The notes under the pieces: generated by a model
Databases searched by the model: none
What the model saw: the letters and a program-made list of their open reading frames with translations, nothing else
What the model was told of the DNA's origin: nothing
Source: Bacteroidota bacterium
GTDB lineage: Bacteria; Bacteroidota; Bacteroidia; Chitinophagales; Saprospiraceae
Length of the DNA: 55,909 nt
Assembly (NCBI GenBank): GCA_029781095.1
Contig: JAKOXM010000545.1
Coordinates: forward strand, 1-55,909
Direction: 5' to 3'
Shown here: piece after piece, positions 6,623 to 13,703 of the stretch
How positions within the stretch are numbered: position 1 is the stretch's first letter
Layout: each line of letters starts with the position of its first letter
Made by a program: the position numbers and the translations under genes

Positions 6623-9049
6623 TCAAAAATCTTCTCCTTCGCCCTGCTTTTTGTCCGATTTTCTCTTTTGCTGATGCAGGCGGTAACTGAACGTCAGGTT
6701 GATCTGGCGTGCCCGCCATTGAAAATCGTTTTCCGTATAAAAGTTATCGCCTTTCGATACAGACTGGTAACGCCGGGTATTGAAAACGTCGGAAACGTTC
6801 AACGTGATGGTACCGTTGTTCTGCAAAATATCCTTGCTGATGGCCAGGTCGAGGAACCAGCGTGGTTTTCGGTAGCCCTGGGTGGTTTGCGCTTTTGCAT
6901 CGTAGTTGCCTCTCAGTTGCAGATCGGTGTTTTTCCAGAAAGTAATGCGCGAAGTCAGGCGGGCAAACCAGCTGTAGGTGTCGCTCTTAAAGGATTCGCC
7001 GAGATTGCCGCCATCGGTGATCGCCCGGAAAAAATTGACATTGCCATCGACTTTCCACCATTTGTAAGGGCTGTAAGCACCTGTAAATTCCGCGCCGAAA
7101 GCGTTTTCCGTTGACAGGTTTTTGGGCAATGTGACAGAATTGCCCTGGTCATCTACCTCCCGGATCCGCTCGATTTTACCCGTGGTATGCCTGTAATATA
7201 GCGTCGAACTCATGGAGGCGTTGTCCATGTATTTGATGTGTCCGAGTTCGTATGAATCCGTGAACTCCGGCTCAAGATCGGGGTTGCCGCTGAAAAAATT
7301 CCGGTTGTCGGTGTATGTAAAGAAGGGGCTCAGGTCTCTGTACTGAGGGCGCCGGACCCGGCGGCTATAACTGGCCTGAACGGCATTTTGCCCCGGCAAA
7401 TCGTACGTAAAATGGGTACTGGGGAAAAGGTTGACGTAATTGCGGGGGTTTACTTCATTGGTTTGCTTCAGGGTAGTGGTCACATCCGTCCATTCGCCCC
7501 GCAGGCCCAACTGGTATGAAAACCGGTTTATTTTATTGCCGAGGATGCCGTAAGCCGCGTGAATATTTTCATTGTAAACGAAATTGTTGTTCAGTCCGGT
7601 GAGGGGTTGCCAGGCATCGTCGGCAAACTGCTCCACGAGGTAGTCATTCGTCATGTCGCGGAAATTGCTGCGCAATCCCGTCTCGAATTTTCCTTCCTTT
7701 CCGAAAGGCTTCACATAATCCAGTTGAAACAATAGTTGTTTTTCCGTCTCAAAGTTGTAGGAGTGTTGAAGCTGATCGGGCTGTCCCGAAGGCGTGTGGT
7801 CGGGCAAAAAAGTGCTTTCGGTAAAATATTGATCGGAATCCTCCCAATTGTCGAGGTACCGGACTTCCGCCACCAGTTCGTGCCCTTCGCGTCCAAACAT
7901 TTTTTTATAGTTCAGCGAATATTCGGAATTGGGCTCAATTTCTTTCTCGTCCTGTGAGCGGGTGCTGATGCCCGTCGGGTTGTCCGTCGAAAAGAGGTAA
8001 TCATAGTAAGCGAGTTCGGAAAGCCGCTTGCTGTTGCTGTGACGCCAGGTGTATGAAGCGGTCAGTATGTTTTTGTCGTTGAAAAAATAATCCAGTCCGC
8101 CCCGGATGTTATTATTATACTGAGGGTTTTTTCGTTCGTTGGTCTGCCGGTAAATAAAGGTGGTATCGGCCGTATACACTTCCTGGTAAACGGAGCCGTC
8201 GCCGCGACTGTCGCGGTAGTTGAGGCCGTAGTTCAGGAAAAAATTCAAATGGTTTTTGCGATAATTGACATTGGCAGACCCGCCGAAATTGGCCGGATTG
8301 CCTGTGATCAGGTCAAAAGAGCCGTTCAGTCCCTGGGTACGTTCCTTTTTCAGAATGATATTGATGATCCCGCCATTACCCTCGGCCTCATAGCGCGCCG
8401 AAGCGTTGGTAATCACTTCCACCCGGTCGATGAGATTGCCCGGTAACTGTCGCAGCCCGTCGGCGCCTTTAAAACTCACCAGTCCCGACGGCTTGCCGTC
8501 GATCAGTATTTTCACATTATTGGTGCCCCGCAAACTGACTGCGCCATCCACATCCACTGATACGGAAGGGATATTGCCGAGTATATCCGCTGCATTGCCA
8601 CCGGCATTTGCGAGGTCCTTGCCAACGTTGAAAATTTTCTTGTCGAGCGCCAGTTGCATGGTACTTTTATCCGCCCTTACCTCCACTTCATCCAGCAATG
8701 CGCTGCCCGGTTGCAGGCCGATATCGCCCAGCGTCACCGGCGTGCCGGAACCTTCCGGCACTTTAATATCAGATAAATAAAACGGGTTGTATGCCAGGAA
8801 TTCAATTTTGGCGAAATAGAGGCCCGGCTTTGCCGAAAGGCTGAAAGCCCCGTCGTCGCCGGCAATAGCCCCGTCGGCAAAGGCACTGTCCGGTTTTGAA
8901 TAAAGGGCAACGGTCGCATAGCCGAGGGGCAGGCCGGTCTGGGCATCGGTCGTTTTACCGGTAATCCTGCTTTTTCCGTCCTGCTGCGCTACGGCGGAAA
9001 AAGTGAAACATAAAAATGAAAAGAAGAGAACGATATGTCGATATGTCAT
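6623..9049 (-). CDS. TonB-dependent outer-membrane receptor (outer membrane beta-barrel family)
   Basis: An 808-residue outer-membrane protein. A signal peptide (MTYRHIVLFFSFLCFTFSAVAQQ) precedes a carboxypeptidase-regulatory-like beta-sandwich (about 28-115; ITGKTTDAQTGLPLGYATV). Next comes a TonB plug (about 130-230; SLRGTNNVKILIDGKPSGL, NASARYEAEGNGGIINIILKK) and a long beta-barrel of the Bacteroidota OMP_b-brl_3 type ending in a short Lys/Glu-rich tail. It lacks SusC-type features and no SusD gene is adjacent, so it is not a classical glycan-uptake pair. It lies 170 bases downstream of a histidine kinase and response regulator in the same orientation, suggesting that system controls it. 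Substrate unknown. Confidence 0.9.
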   Translation of the reverse strand: MTYRHIVLFFSFLCFTFSAVAQQDGKSRITGKTTDAQTGLPLGYATVALYSKPDSAFADGAIAGDDGAFSLSAKPGLYFAKIEFLAYNPFYLSDIKVPEGSGTPVTLGDIGLQPGSALLDEVEVRADKSTMQLALDKKIFNVGKDLANAGGNAADILGNIPSVSVDVDGAVSLRGTNNVKILIDGKPSGLVSFKGADGLRQLPGNLIDRVEVITNASARYEAEGNGGIINIILKKERTQGLNGSFDLITGNPANFGGSANVNYRKNHLNFFLNYGLNYRDSRGDGSVYQEVYTADTTFIYRQTNERKNPQYNNNIRGGLDYFFNDKNILTASYTWRHSNSKRLSELAYYDYLFSTDNPTGISTRSQDEKEIEPNSEYSLNYKKMFGREGHELVAEVRYLDNWEDSDQYFTESTFLPDHTPSGQPDQLQHSYNFETEKQLLFQLDYVKPFGKEGKFETGLRSNFRDMTNDYLVEQFADDAWQPLTGLNNNFVYNENIHAAYGILGNKINRFSYQLGLRGEWTDVTTTLKQTNEVNPRNYVNLFPSTHFTYDLPGQNAVQASYSRRVRRPQYRDLSPFFTYTDNRNFFSGNPDLEPEFTDSYELGHIKYMDNASMSSTLYYRHTTGKIERIREVDDQGNSVTLPKNLSTENAFGAEFTGAYSPYKWWKVDGNVNFFRAITDGGNLGESFKSDTYSWFARLTSRITFWKNTDLQLRGNYDAKAQTTQGYRKPRWFLDLAISKDILQNNGTITLNVSDVFNTRRYQSVSKGDNFYTENDFQWRARQINLTFSYRLHQQKRKSDKKQGEGEDF

Positions 9050-9145
9050 GATGAGAAGGCGAGATGGGGGTCTAATTAATTGAAGATTAATGATTTAAAA
9101 TTCCAAGTCTTGAACTCCGGAGGTAGTGCAAACCGGAATTTGCCA

Positions 9146-9153
9146 CAAAGGTA
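9146..9153 (-). promoter_or_regulatory. Candidate -7 box upstream of the TonB-dependent receptor
   Basis: On the minus strand this reads TACCTTTG, a full match to TAnnTTTG, about 97 bases upstream of the receptor start at 9049 and inside the 169-base gap after the kinase gene. No TTG at the normal distance is evident, so the receptor may need an activator; the upstream two-component system is the obvious candidate (inference). Confidence 0.45.
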
Positions 9154-9218
9154 GAGGCCAACTTTGGCGGAACTTTGTAGGCATTTTGAAGGAAATCTGA
9201 AGTGCGTGTTAATAAACG

Positions 9219-10475
9219 TTAAAACTGCACCGACACTTCGTGAACACCCTCTTCATAGGTGTAATGCACGTTCCATCCGTTTACGTCGCATATCTTTTTT
9301 ACGATGGCAAGTCCAAGGCCCAGAGACTTGTCCGTTTGGCTGCTTTTCTGAAAGCGCCCGAAAAGTCGTTCCGTCGGCACGGCAGGTGGGGGACCGGTGT
9401 TGCTGACCACAAACCGGGTCGGGTCGAGTCGTACGTTTATCCAGCCGTCGGGTACATTATGCCTGACAGCGTTTTTCAGCAGATTTCCGATCAGGATATG
9501 AGCCAGCGGGGAGTCGATGCGCAACGGGATATCCGGCGTAATTTCAGTGCTGAAACGCAAACCTTTCATGTCGGCCAACTCTCCGAATATTTGCAGGTCG
9601 GCACTCAGGATCGCTGAAAAATCGACGGGTGTCTGAGGTATGAACTCCTGATTTTCAATCTTGGTTAAAAGCAGCAGGGCTTCTCCCAATTTCGAAAGGC
9701 GCAAAAGCGATTCCTGCGATTCCTGTACAAGTTGTACCTGCGCGTCGTCGAGCCCCGGCGATTCCATGAGCAATTCCAGTTTCCCGCTGGCGACGGCCAG
9801 CGGGGTTTGTATTTCGTGCGAGGCGTTTTCAGAAAACTCTTTCAGGGCGTGGTAATCATTTTTGATTTGAAGCATCATTTCGGCGAGAAAGACATTGAGT
9901 TGCCGGAACTCGGTGGTGGTAGTCGCGGGAAATGCAGGCAGTTCGCTGGCATGCAGGCTGAAATCCTTTATCCTTTCCAGTGTTTTTTCGAAGGGATCGA
10001 GAAGCCATCTTGAAAATAAAAAATTGAATATCAACAAGATACCTCCTAAAACAACAAACAAATCCTGCACTACATTTTTACTGATCCGGCTGATATCGCT
10101 TTGTTCGATGACGACATTCATCAGGATGAATTTGTAAAAATGCCCTCCGATATTTCTGGTAACGCTGAGTTTGCGAAATACTTCGGGGTGTTTCAGTACC
10201 GGGTGGATGGCAATGGTATCTGAAAAAGTGTTTCGCAAATCCGCCGGGATGGCCGAATCCGTCGGAACAACAGACATCATTCTGCTTTGCAGATCGGTTG
10301 CCGGCACGCCGGAGCGAATAATCTGCTCCACCTCGTCGAGGCTTTCTTTCAGGGAAAAATCCGTTTCCCGCTGTACCTCGTACCTGAATTTATGGTATAC
10401 CCGAATGCCGCCGATGCCGAAAGCCACCAGGGCCAGCAACAGATTCAGGATTGTAATTTTGGCAAGCAGTTTCAT
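9219..10475 (-). CDS. Membrane sensor histidine kinase
   Basis: A 418-residue sensor kinase. I place the start at 10475 (MKLLAKITILNLLLALVAFGI) because the upstream 40 codons of the ORF overlap the response regulator gene and look non-coding. A first membrane segment (about 5-27) and a second (about 140-165) enclose a periplasmic sensing domain. HisKA follows with the phospho-accepting His in SENASHEIQTPLAVASGK. The ATPase domain has LLKNAVRHN (N box), VSNTG (G1) and LGLGLAIVKKICD (G2). It autophosphorylates and should pass phosphate to the OmpR-type regulator whose stop codon lies 10 bases upstream of its start. The signal sensed is unknown. Confidence 0.92.
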   Translation of the reverse strand: MKLLAKITILNLLLALVAFGIGGIRVYHKFRYEVQRETDFSLKESLDEVEQIIRSGVPATDLQSRMMSVVPTDSAIPADLRNTFSDTIAIHPVLKHPEVFRKLSVTRNIGGHFYKFILMNVVIEQSDISRISKNVVQDLFVVLGGILLIFNFLFSRWLLDPFEKTLERIKDFSLHASELPAFPATTTTEFRQLNVFLAEMMLQIKNDYHALKEFSENASHEIQTPLAVASGKLELLMESPGLDDAQVQLVQESQESLLRLSKLGEALLLLTKIENQEFIPQTPVDFSAILSADLQIFGELADMKGLRFSTEITPDIPLRIDSPLAHILIGNLLKNAVRHNVPDGWINVRLDPTRFVVSNTGPPPAVPTERLFGRFQKSSQTDKSLGLGLAIVKKICDVNGWNVHYTYEEGVHEVSVQF

Positions 10476-10485
10476 ATTTTTGACT

Positions 10486-11160
10486 TTATCCGCTCCATTT
10501 GTAACCCAATCCGTATATCGTCTTGATATAGTCTTCCCCGCCTGCGGCCGTGATTTTTTTTCGCAGATTCTTGATGTGCTGATAGACAAAATCAAACGAA
10601 TCCTGCAGATCGATGTGATCGCCCCATAGATGCTCCGCGATGGACTGCCTGGTGAGTGCCCTGTTTTTATTGGCTATGAAAAAAACGAGCAGTTCGTATT
10701 CTTTCAACGTAAGAATCAGTGGCGTGTCATGCACCGTCGCATCGCGGGTATCCGTGTTGATAATAATCTCGTTATACTGCACCTCCTTGTGGCCCTGGAA
10801 TTTCCGGCGGCGAAAAATTGCTTTCAGGCGCGCATTCAGTTCGGGAAGATGGAAGGGTTTGGTGAGGTAGTCATCGGCGCCGAGTTCCAGCCCCGCCACA
10901 CGGTCATCGAGCGCATTTTTTGCGGAAATGATGAGTACACCGGCTTCCGGCTGACAATCTTTCATCAAACGGAGCAGGTTCAGCCCGTTTCCGTCGGGAA
11001 GCATGATATCCAGTACAACGATGTCGTAGGAAAAAGAAACCAGTTTGTCCTGGGCTTCCTGAAAGGTAGCCGCATGCTCGCAAACCAGGTCGCCCCGCGA
11101 GAGATAGGATAACATATTGTCCAGCAATGCTTGTTCGTCTTCGACGATCAGAAGTTTCAT
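10486..11160 (-). CDS. OmpR/PhoB-family response regulator
   Basis: A 224-residue two-component DNA-binding regulator. The start is set at 11160 (MKLLIVEDEQALLDNMLSYL); the ORF-track start adds 21 residues with no domain support. The receiver domain (1-118) has the acidic pair VEDE, the phosphorylation site VLDIMLPDGNG, a Ser in LIISAK and the Lys in LTKPFH. The C-terminal winged helix (about 128-224) has LTLKEYELLVFF and VYQHIKNLRKKI...IKTIYGLGYKW, typical of OmpR. Together with the kinase immediately downstream it forms a two-component system, probably controlling the neighbouring TonB-dependent receptor. Confidence 0.93.
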   Translation of the reverse strand: MKLLIVEDEQALLDNMLSYLSRGDLVCEHAATFQEAQDKLVSFSYDIVVLDIMLPDGNGLNLLRLMKDCQPEAGVLIISAKNALDDRVAGLELGADDYLTKPFHLPELNARLKAIFRRRKFQGHKEVQYNEIIINTDTRDATVHDTPLILTLKEYELLVFFIANKNRALTRQSIAEHLWGDHIDLQDSFDFVYQHIKNLRKKITAAGGEDYIKTIYGLGYKWSG

Positions 11161-11168
11161 AACAGGCA

Positions 11169-11176
11169 CAAAGGTA
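11169..11176 (-). promoter_or_regulatory. Candidate -7 box for the response regulator/kinase operon
   Basis: On the minus strand this reads TACCTTTG, an exact TAnnTTTG match only 9 bases upstream of the response regulator ATG at 11160. A leaderless or very short leader transcript would follow. No TTG at 19-21 bases is evident. Confidence 0.45.
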
Positions 11177-11215
11177 GTCGGGGATTTTGAGGGAAATTTG
11201 AAGACCTGTTCGAGC

Positions 11216-11246
11216 TTGAACATTGCAGTTCAATAGCTTAAGTTTG
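11216..11246 (+). promoter_or_regulatory. Bacteroidota-type promoter for the TMEM175-family gene
   Basis: TTG at 11216-11218 and TAAGTTTG at 11239-11246 are separated by exactly 20 bases, matching the phylum consensus TTG-N19-21-TAnnTTTG. The box ends 30 bases before the ATG at 11277. It is divergent from the response regulator promoter at 11169-11176. Confidence 0.7.
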
Positions 11247-11276
11247 CAGCCGTCAAAATCCGGCAATCGAAATAAA

Positions 11277-11858
11277 ATGAATAAAAACCGACTCGAAGCC
11301 TTCAGCGACGGCGTGTTGGCCATCATCATCACCATTATGGTACTGGAAATCAAGGTGCCGCACAGCGCCGACTGGGCCGATCTGCATGGGCTGTTACCGG
11401 TATTTTTGAGTTATGTACTGAGTTTCCTGTTTCTGGGTATCTACTGGGGCAACCACCACCACCTGCTGCACACTGTCAAGCACGTGTCGTCGGGAATCAT
11501 CTGGTCGAACCTCAACCTGCTTTTCTGGTTGTCGCTGGTACCCTTCGCTACCGGCTGGATGGGTGAAAATCATTTTGCACAAAACACCGTCATTGCCTAT
11601 TCTGTCCTGCTCATGCTGTGTGGCATGGCATATTCGTTACTGCAACGCGCCATCGAATCCTGCCATAAAATCGACCCTTTAATGGCAAAGGTATATCAGG
11701 GGCAGGCACGAAAGGGGTACATGTCGCTTTTCATTTACATGATAGCCATCATCGCGGCCTTTTTCGATACCCGCATCTCCGGCGTGCTTTTTTTCGTAGT
11801 GTCGGTCATGTGGATCATTCCGGACAAGAATATCGAGCGTGTACTGGCAGGCGAGTAG
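11277..11858 (+). CDS. TMEM175 (DUF1211) family potassium channel
   Basis: A 193-residue membrane protein with six hydrophobic helices. The N-terminal NRLEAFSDGVLAIIITIMVL carries the R-x3-FSDG signature of the TMEM175 family, whose bacterial members form K+-permeable channels with one six-helix unit per subunit. I use the ATG at 11277 because the signature must begin near the N-terminus; the ORF-track start at 11223 adds 18 residues lying over the promoter. It is a monocistronic gene divergent from the two-component system. The channel function is known for homologues, not shown here. Confidence 0.88.
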   Translation: MNKNRLEAFSDGVLAIIITIMVLEIKVPHSADWADLHGLLPVFLSYVLSFLFLGIYWGNHHHLLHTVKHVSSGIIWSNLNLLFWLSLVPFATGWMGENHFAQNTVIAYSVLLMLCGMAYSLLQRAIESCHKIDPLMAKVYQGQARKGYMSLFIYMIAIIAAFFDTRISGVLFFVVSVMWIIPDKNIERVLAGE

Positions 11859-12085
11859 TAAGCCGAACCGGGAAAAACCCGCCATATTTTTGCTATTAAG
11901 TCCCGATTTGTTAAAGTTTGGGTTTATTCTCCGACTTTAACGCATCAGACAGGCGCTGCCTCCTTAAAATGAGTTTAACTTTGACTTAACACTAAAAGGA
12001 ACCTTTTGGCAGTTACTATTGAAAAGAACAGCGTTTAAATTTCAAAACATTGTTCCGTGAACAATCAAATCCAAAACTGTAAGTG

Positions 12086-12475
12086 ATGAAGAACCTGTTT
12101 TTTCTGCTCATTTTCGCTCCAATGATCTCATTTGCCAGCCAGGGCAATCCGACGCTGGAAGCCATAACAAGCGCCCTGAACAGCGGTGACGCCGACGCGC
12201 TTTCCAAGTATTTTGCCGACAATGTGGAAATTTCCATCCAGGATAAAGAGCAAGTCTACGCAAAAGCCAAAGCACTCGACGTACTCCGCGGTTTCTTCAA
12301 TTCGAGCAAACCCAAATCGTTCAGCCAGGTGCACAAAGGCACAAGCCGCGAAAACAGCGATCAGTATTGTATCGGTAACCTGACTGCCACCAGCGGCAAC
12401 TACCGGGTGTATCTGTACCTGAAAGTCAACGGCGACAACCTTTCCATCCAGGAAATGCGTTTTGACAAGGAATAA
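12086..12475 (+). CDS. DUF4783 domain-containing exported protein
   Basis: A 129-residue protein starting with a clear signal peptide (MKNLFFLLIFAPMISFAS) followed by a small alpha+beta fold. ITSALNSGDADALSKYFADNVEISI and the YLYLKVNGDNLSIQEMRFDKE end resemble the NTF2-like DUF4783 family common in Bacteroidota. I prefer the ATG at 12086 to the GTG at 12083 given in the ORF track. It is located in the periplasm or as an exported protein; its role is unknown. A strong terminator follows at 12509. The 227-base spacer before it (11859-12085) contains a TAACTTTG box at 11976-11983 but nothing else that I recognise. Confidence 0.8.
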   Translation: MKNLFFLLIFAPMISFASQGNPTLEAITSALNSGDADALSKYFADNVEISIQDKEQVYAKAKALDVLRGFFNSSKPKSFSQVHKGTSRENSDQYCIGNLTATSGNYRVYLYLKVNGDNLSIQEMRFDKE

Positions 12476-12508
12476 ACGCGAAAATTTCGCTTCAAAAACT
12501 ATCTCCAG

Positions 12509-12538
12509 CGACTCCGGTATCCACCGGGGTCGTTTTTA
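12509..12538 (+). terminator. Rho-independent terminator after the DUF4783 gene
   Basis: A 10-bp stem (CGACTCCGGT with ACCGGGGTCG, one T-G wobble) closes a 4-base loop and is followed by TTTTTATTT. It lies 33 bases after the stop codon. Confidence 0.9.
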
Positions 12539-12576
12539 TTTGACACCAACATCTTCTACTACCCGCAAAATGTCTG

Positions 12577-12584
12577 TAGATTTG
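12577..12584 (+). promoter_or_regulatory. Candidate -7 box for the bTHX gene
   Basis: TAGATTTG matches TAnnTTTG and lies 49 bases upstream of the ATG at 12634, directly after the DUF4783 terminator. No TTG at the standard distance is seen. Confidence 0.45.
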
Positions 12585-12633
12585 CGGCGTTTTTATTCAA
12601 ATTTGTATTCATCAACTAAAATACCTGCTATTC

Positions 12634-12750
12634 ATGGGCAAAGGTGATCCGAGGAGCAAGCGCGGCAAGATTCGCCGCGGTTCGCATGGCAACAGCCGTC
12701 CGAAACTCCTGAAACTGAAAACGGTACTGAAAAAACTGGCCGGCAAGTAA
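12634..12750 (+). CDS. 30S ribosomal protein bTHX
   Basis: A 38-residue, strongly basic protein, too short for the ORF track. It begins MGKGDPRSKRGKIRRGSHG and continues to a Lys-rich end (KLLKLKTVLKKLAGK). The MGKGD-x3-RRGKI-x-RG pattern is the signature of the THX protein of the 30S subunit head, present in Bacteroidota and Thermus. The gene has its own -7 box upstream and a strong terminator downstream, consistent with a highly expressed monocistron. The C-terminal tail is slightly longer than the shortest family members. Confidence 0.88.
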   Translation: MGKGDPRSKRGKIRRGSHGNSRPKLLKLKTVLKKLAGK

Positions 12751-12774
12751 CGCAGGTCGTTCGCCGGAACATAG

Positions 12775-12812
12775 AGCCTTGTTGAATGTGCATCATTCGG
12801 CAAGGCTTTTTT
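12775..12812 (+). terminator. Rho-independent terminator after bTHX
   Basis: AGCCTTG pairs with CAAGGCT and the stem extends through two T-G wobbles to GAATG/CATTC, closing a five-base loop. TTTTTT follows. It starts 25 bases after the bTHX stop. Confidence 0.9.
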
Positions 12813-12883
12813 CATCATTTACTACATGTTTTCACCAGAAACCACGCTTTTCTGCAGAAAGCATTTTAAAATAAACAACCACC

Positions 12884-13303
12884 ATGTATAAACTCATCTG
12901 CACCCTTGCCGCCTGTTTATTGTTTGCTGCGGCTCAATCCCAAACCGTTTTCGGCACCTGGAAAACAAAAGATGACGAGACCGGAGAAGCCAAAAGTCAT
13001 ATAGAGATCTATGAGGCCGGCGGCAAGCTCTATGGCAAAGTCGTCAAACTGCTGCGTGAACGCCCCGACCGGCTGTGTGAAAAATGTCCGGGCGAGCGCA
13101 AAAACCAGCCCGTTCTCAATATGATCCTCCTCGTAAATATGGTTCAAAAGGACGGGATGTGGCAATCGGGCGATATACTCGATCCTGAAAAAGGGAAGTG
13201 GTACCGCTGTAAAATATGGCTTAAAGAAGGCGATCCCAATACGCTCGTGGTACGCGGCTATCTCGGGCCGTTCTACCGCACACAATATTGGAGCAGGGTA
13301 TAG
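12884..13303 (+). CDS. DUF2147 domain-containing exported protein
   Basis: A 139-residue protein with a signal peptide (MYKLICTLAACLLFAAAQSQ) and a calycin-like beta-barrel domain of the DUF2147 family. Diagnostic segments are VFGTWKTKDDETGEAKSHIE, GGKLYGKVVKL, and the end VVRGYLGPFYRTQYWSRV. A CEKCPG pair in the central loop matches the CxxC-PG feature of many family members. It is periplasmic or surface exposed. The biochemical role is unknown. It lies alone between bTHX and tRNA-Gln. Confidence 0.88.
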   Translation: MYKLICTLAACLLFAAAQSQTVFGTWKTKDDETGEAKSHIEIYEAGGKLYGKVVKLLRERPDRLCEKCPGERKNQPVLNMILLVNMVQKDGMWQSGDILDPEKGKWYRCKIWLKEGDPNTLVVRGYLGPFYRTQYWSRV

Positions 13304-13403
13304 AAATGGACTGAGAAACCGGAAGCCGGTAGCACTAAAACTGCTGCTTCAATCGCCCCCGCTTTCCCTGCCTTGCTTAAACTCAAAAAAAAATCCCCCC
13401 TAC

Positions 13404-13434
13404 TTGCGCAGAATTCGCAGGCGGTGTACCTTTG
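13404..13434 (+). promoter_or_regulatory. Bacteroidota-type promoter for tRNA-Gln
   Basis: TTG at 13404-13406 and TACCTTTG at 13427-13434 are spaced by 20 bases, an ideal match to the phylum's housekeeping consensus. The box ends 21 bases before the mature tRNA 5' end at 13456. Confidence 0.8.
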
Positions 13435-13455
13435 CCCCGCTTTTGAAAAAAGCAC

Positions 13456-13526
13456 TGGGCCATGGTGTAATGGTAACACAGCAGATTTTGGTTCTGTTAT
13501 TCAGGGTTCGAGTCCTTGTGGCCCAA
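13456..13526 (+). tRNA. tRNA-Gln (anticodon TTG)
   Basis: The cloverleaf can be folded by eye. The acceptor TGGGCCA pairs with TGGCCCA (13519-13525), the D arm is GTG-TAATGGTAA-CAC, and the anticodon arm is GCAGA-TTTTGGT-TCTGT with anticodon TTG. The T arm is AGGGTTCGAGTCCTT. CCA is not encoded. A good promoter precedes it and a terminator follows, so it is transcribed alone. Confidence 0.95.
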
Positions 13527-13534
13527 CAAAAAAA

Positions 13535-13561
13535 GCCTTTCCGATTCGGGAGGGCTTTTTT
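13535..13561 (+). terminator. Rho-independent terminator after tRNA-Gln
   Basis: GCCTTTCC pairs with GGGAGGGC (two G-T wobbles) around a five-base loop. It is preceded by an A-run and followed by TTTTTTGTTTTT. Confidence 0.85.
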
Positions 13562-13703
13562 GTTTTTCGCTTCCTGCCGGCAAATACCCCTTTACGCTTT
13601 TGCATCCTTTTGATTTCTCTCCCCTATTTTTGAGGAATAATTTTTGCCCGCCCCTTCCAGCGTTTTTATTCCAACCACACCGATCCCGAAAAAACCGGTT
13701 GAC

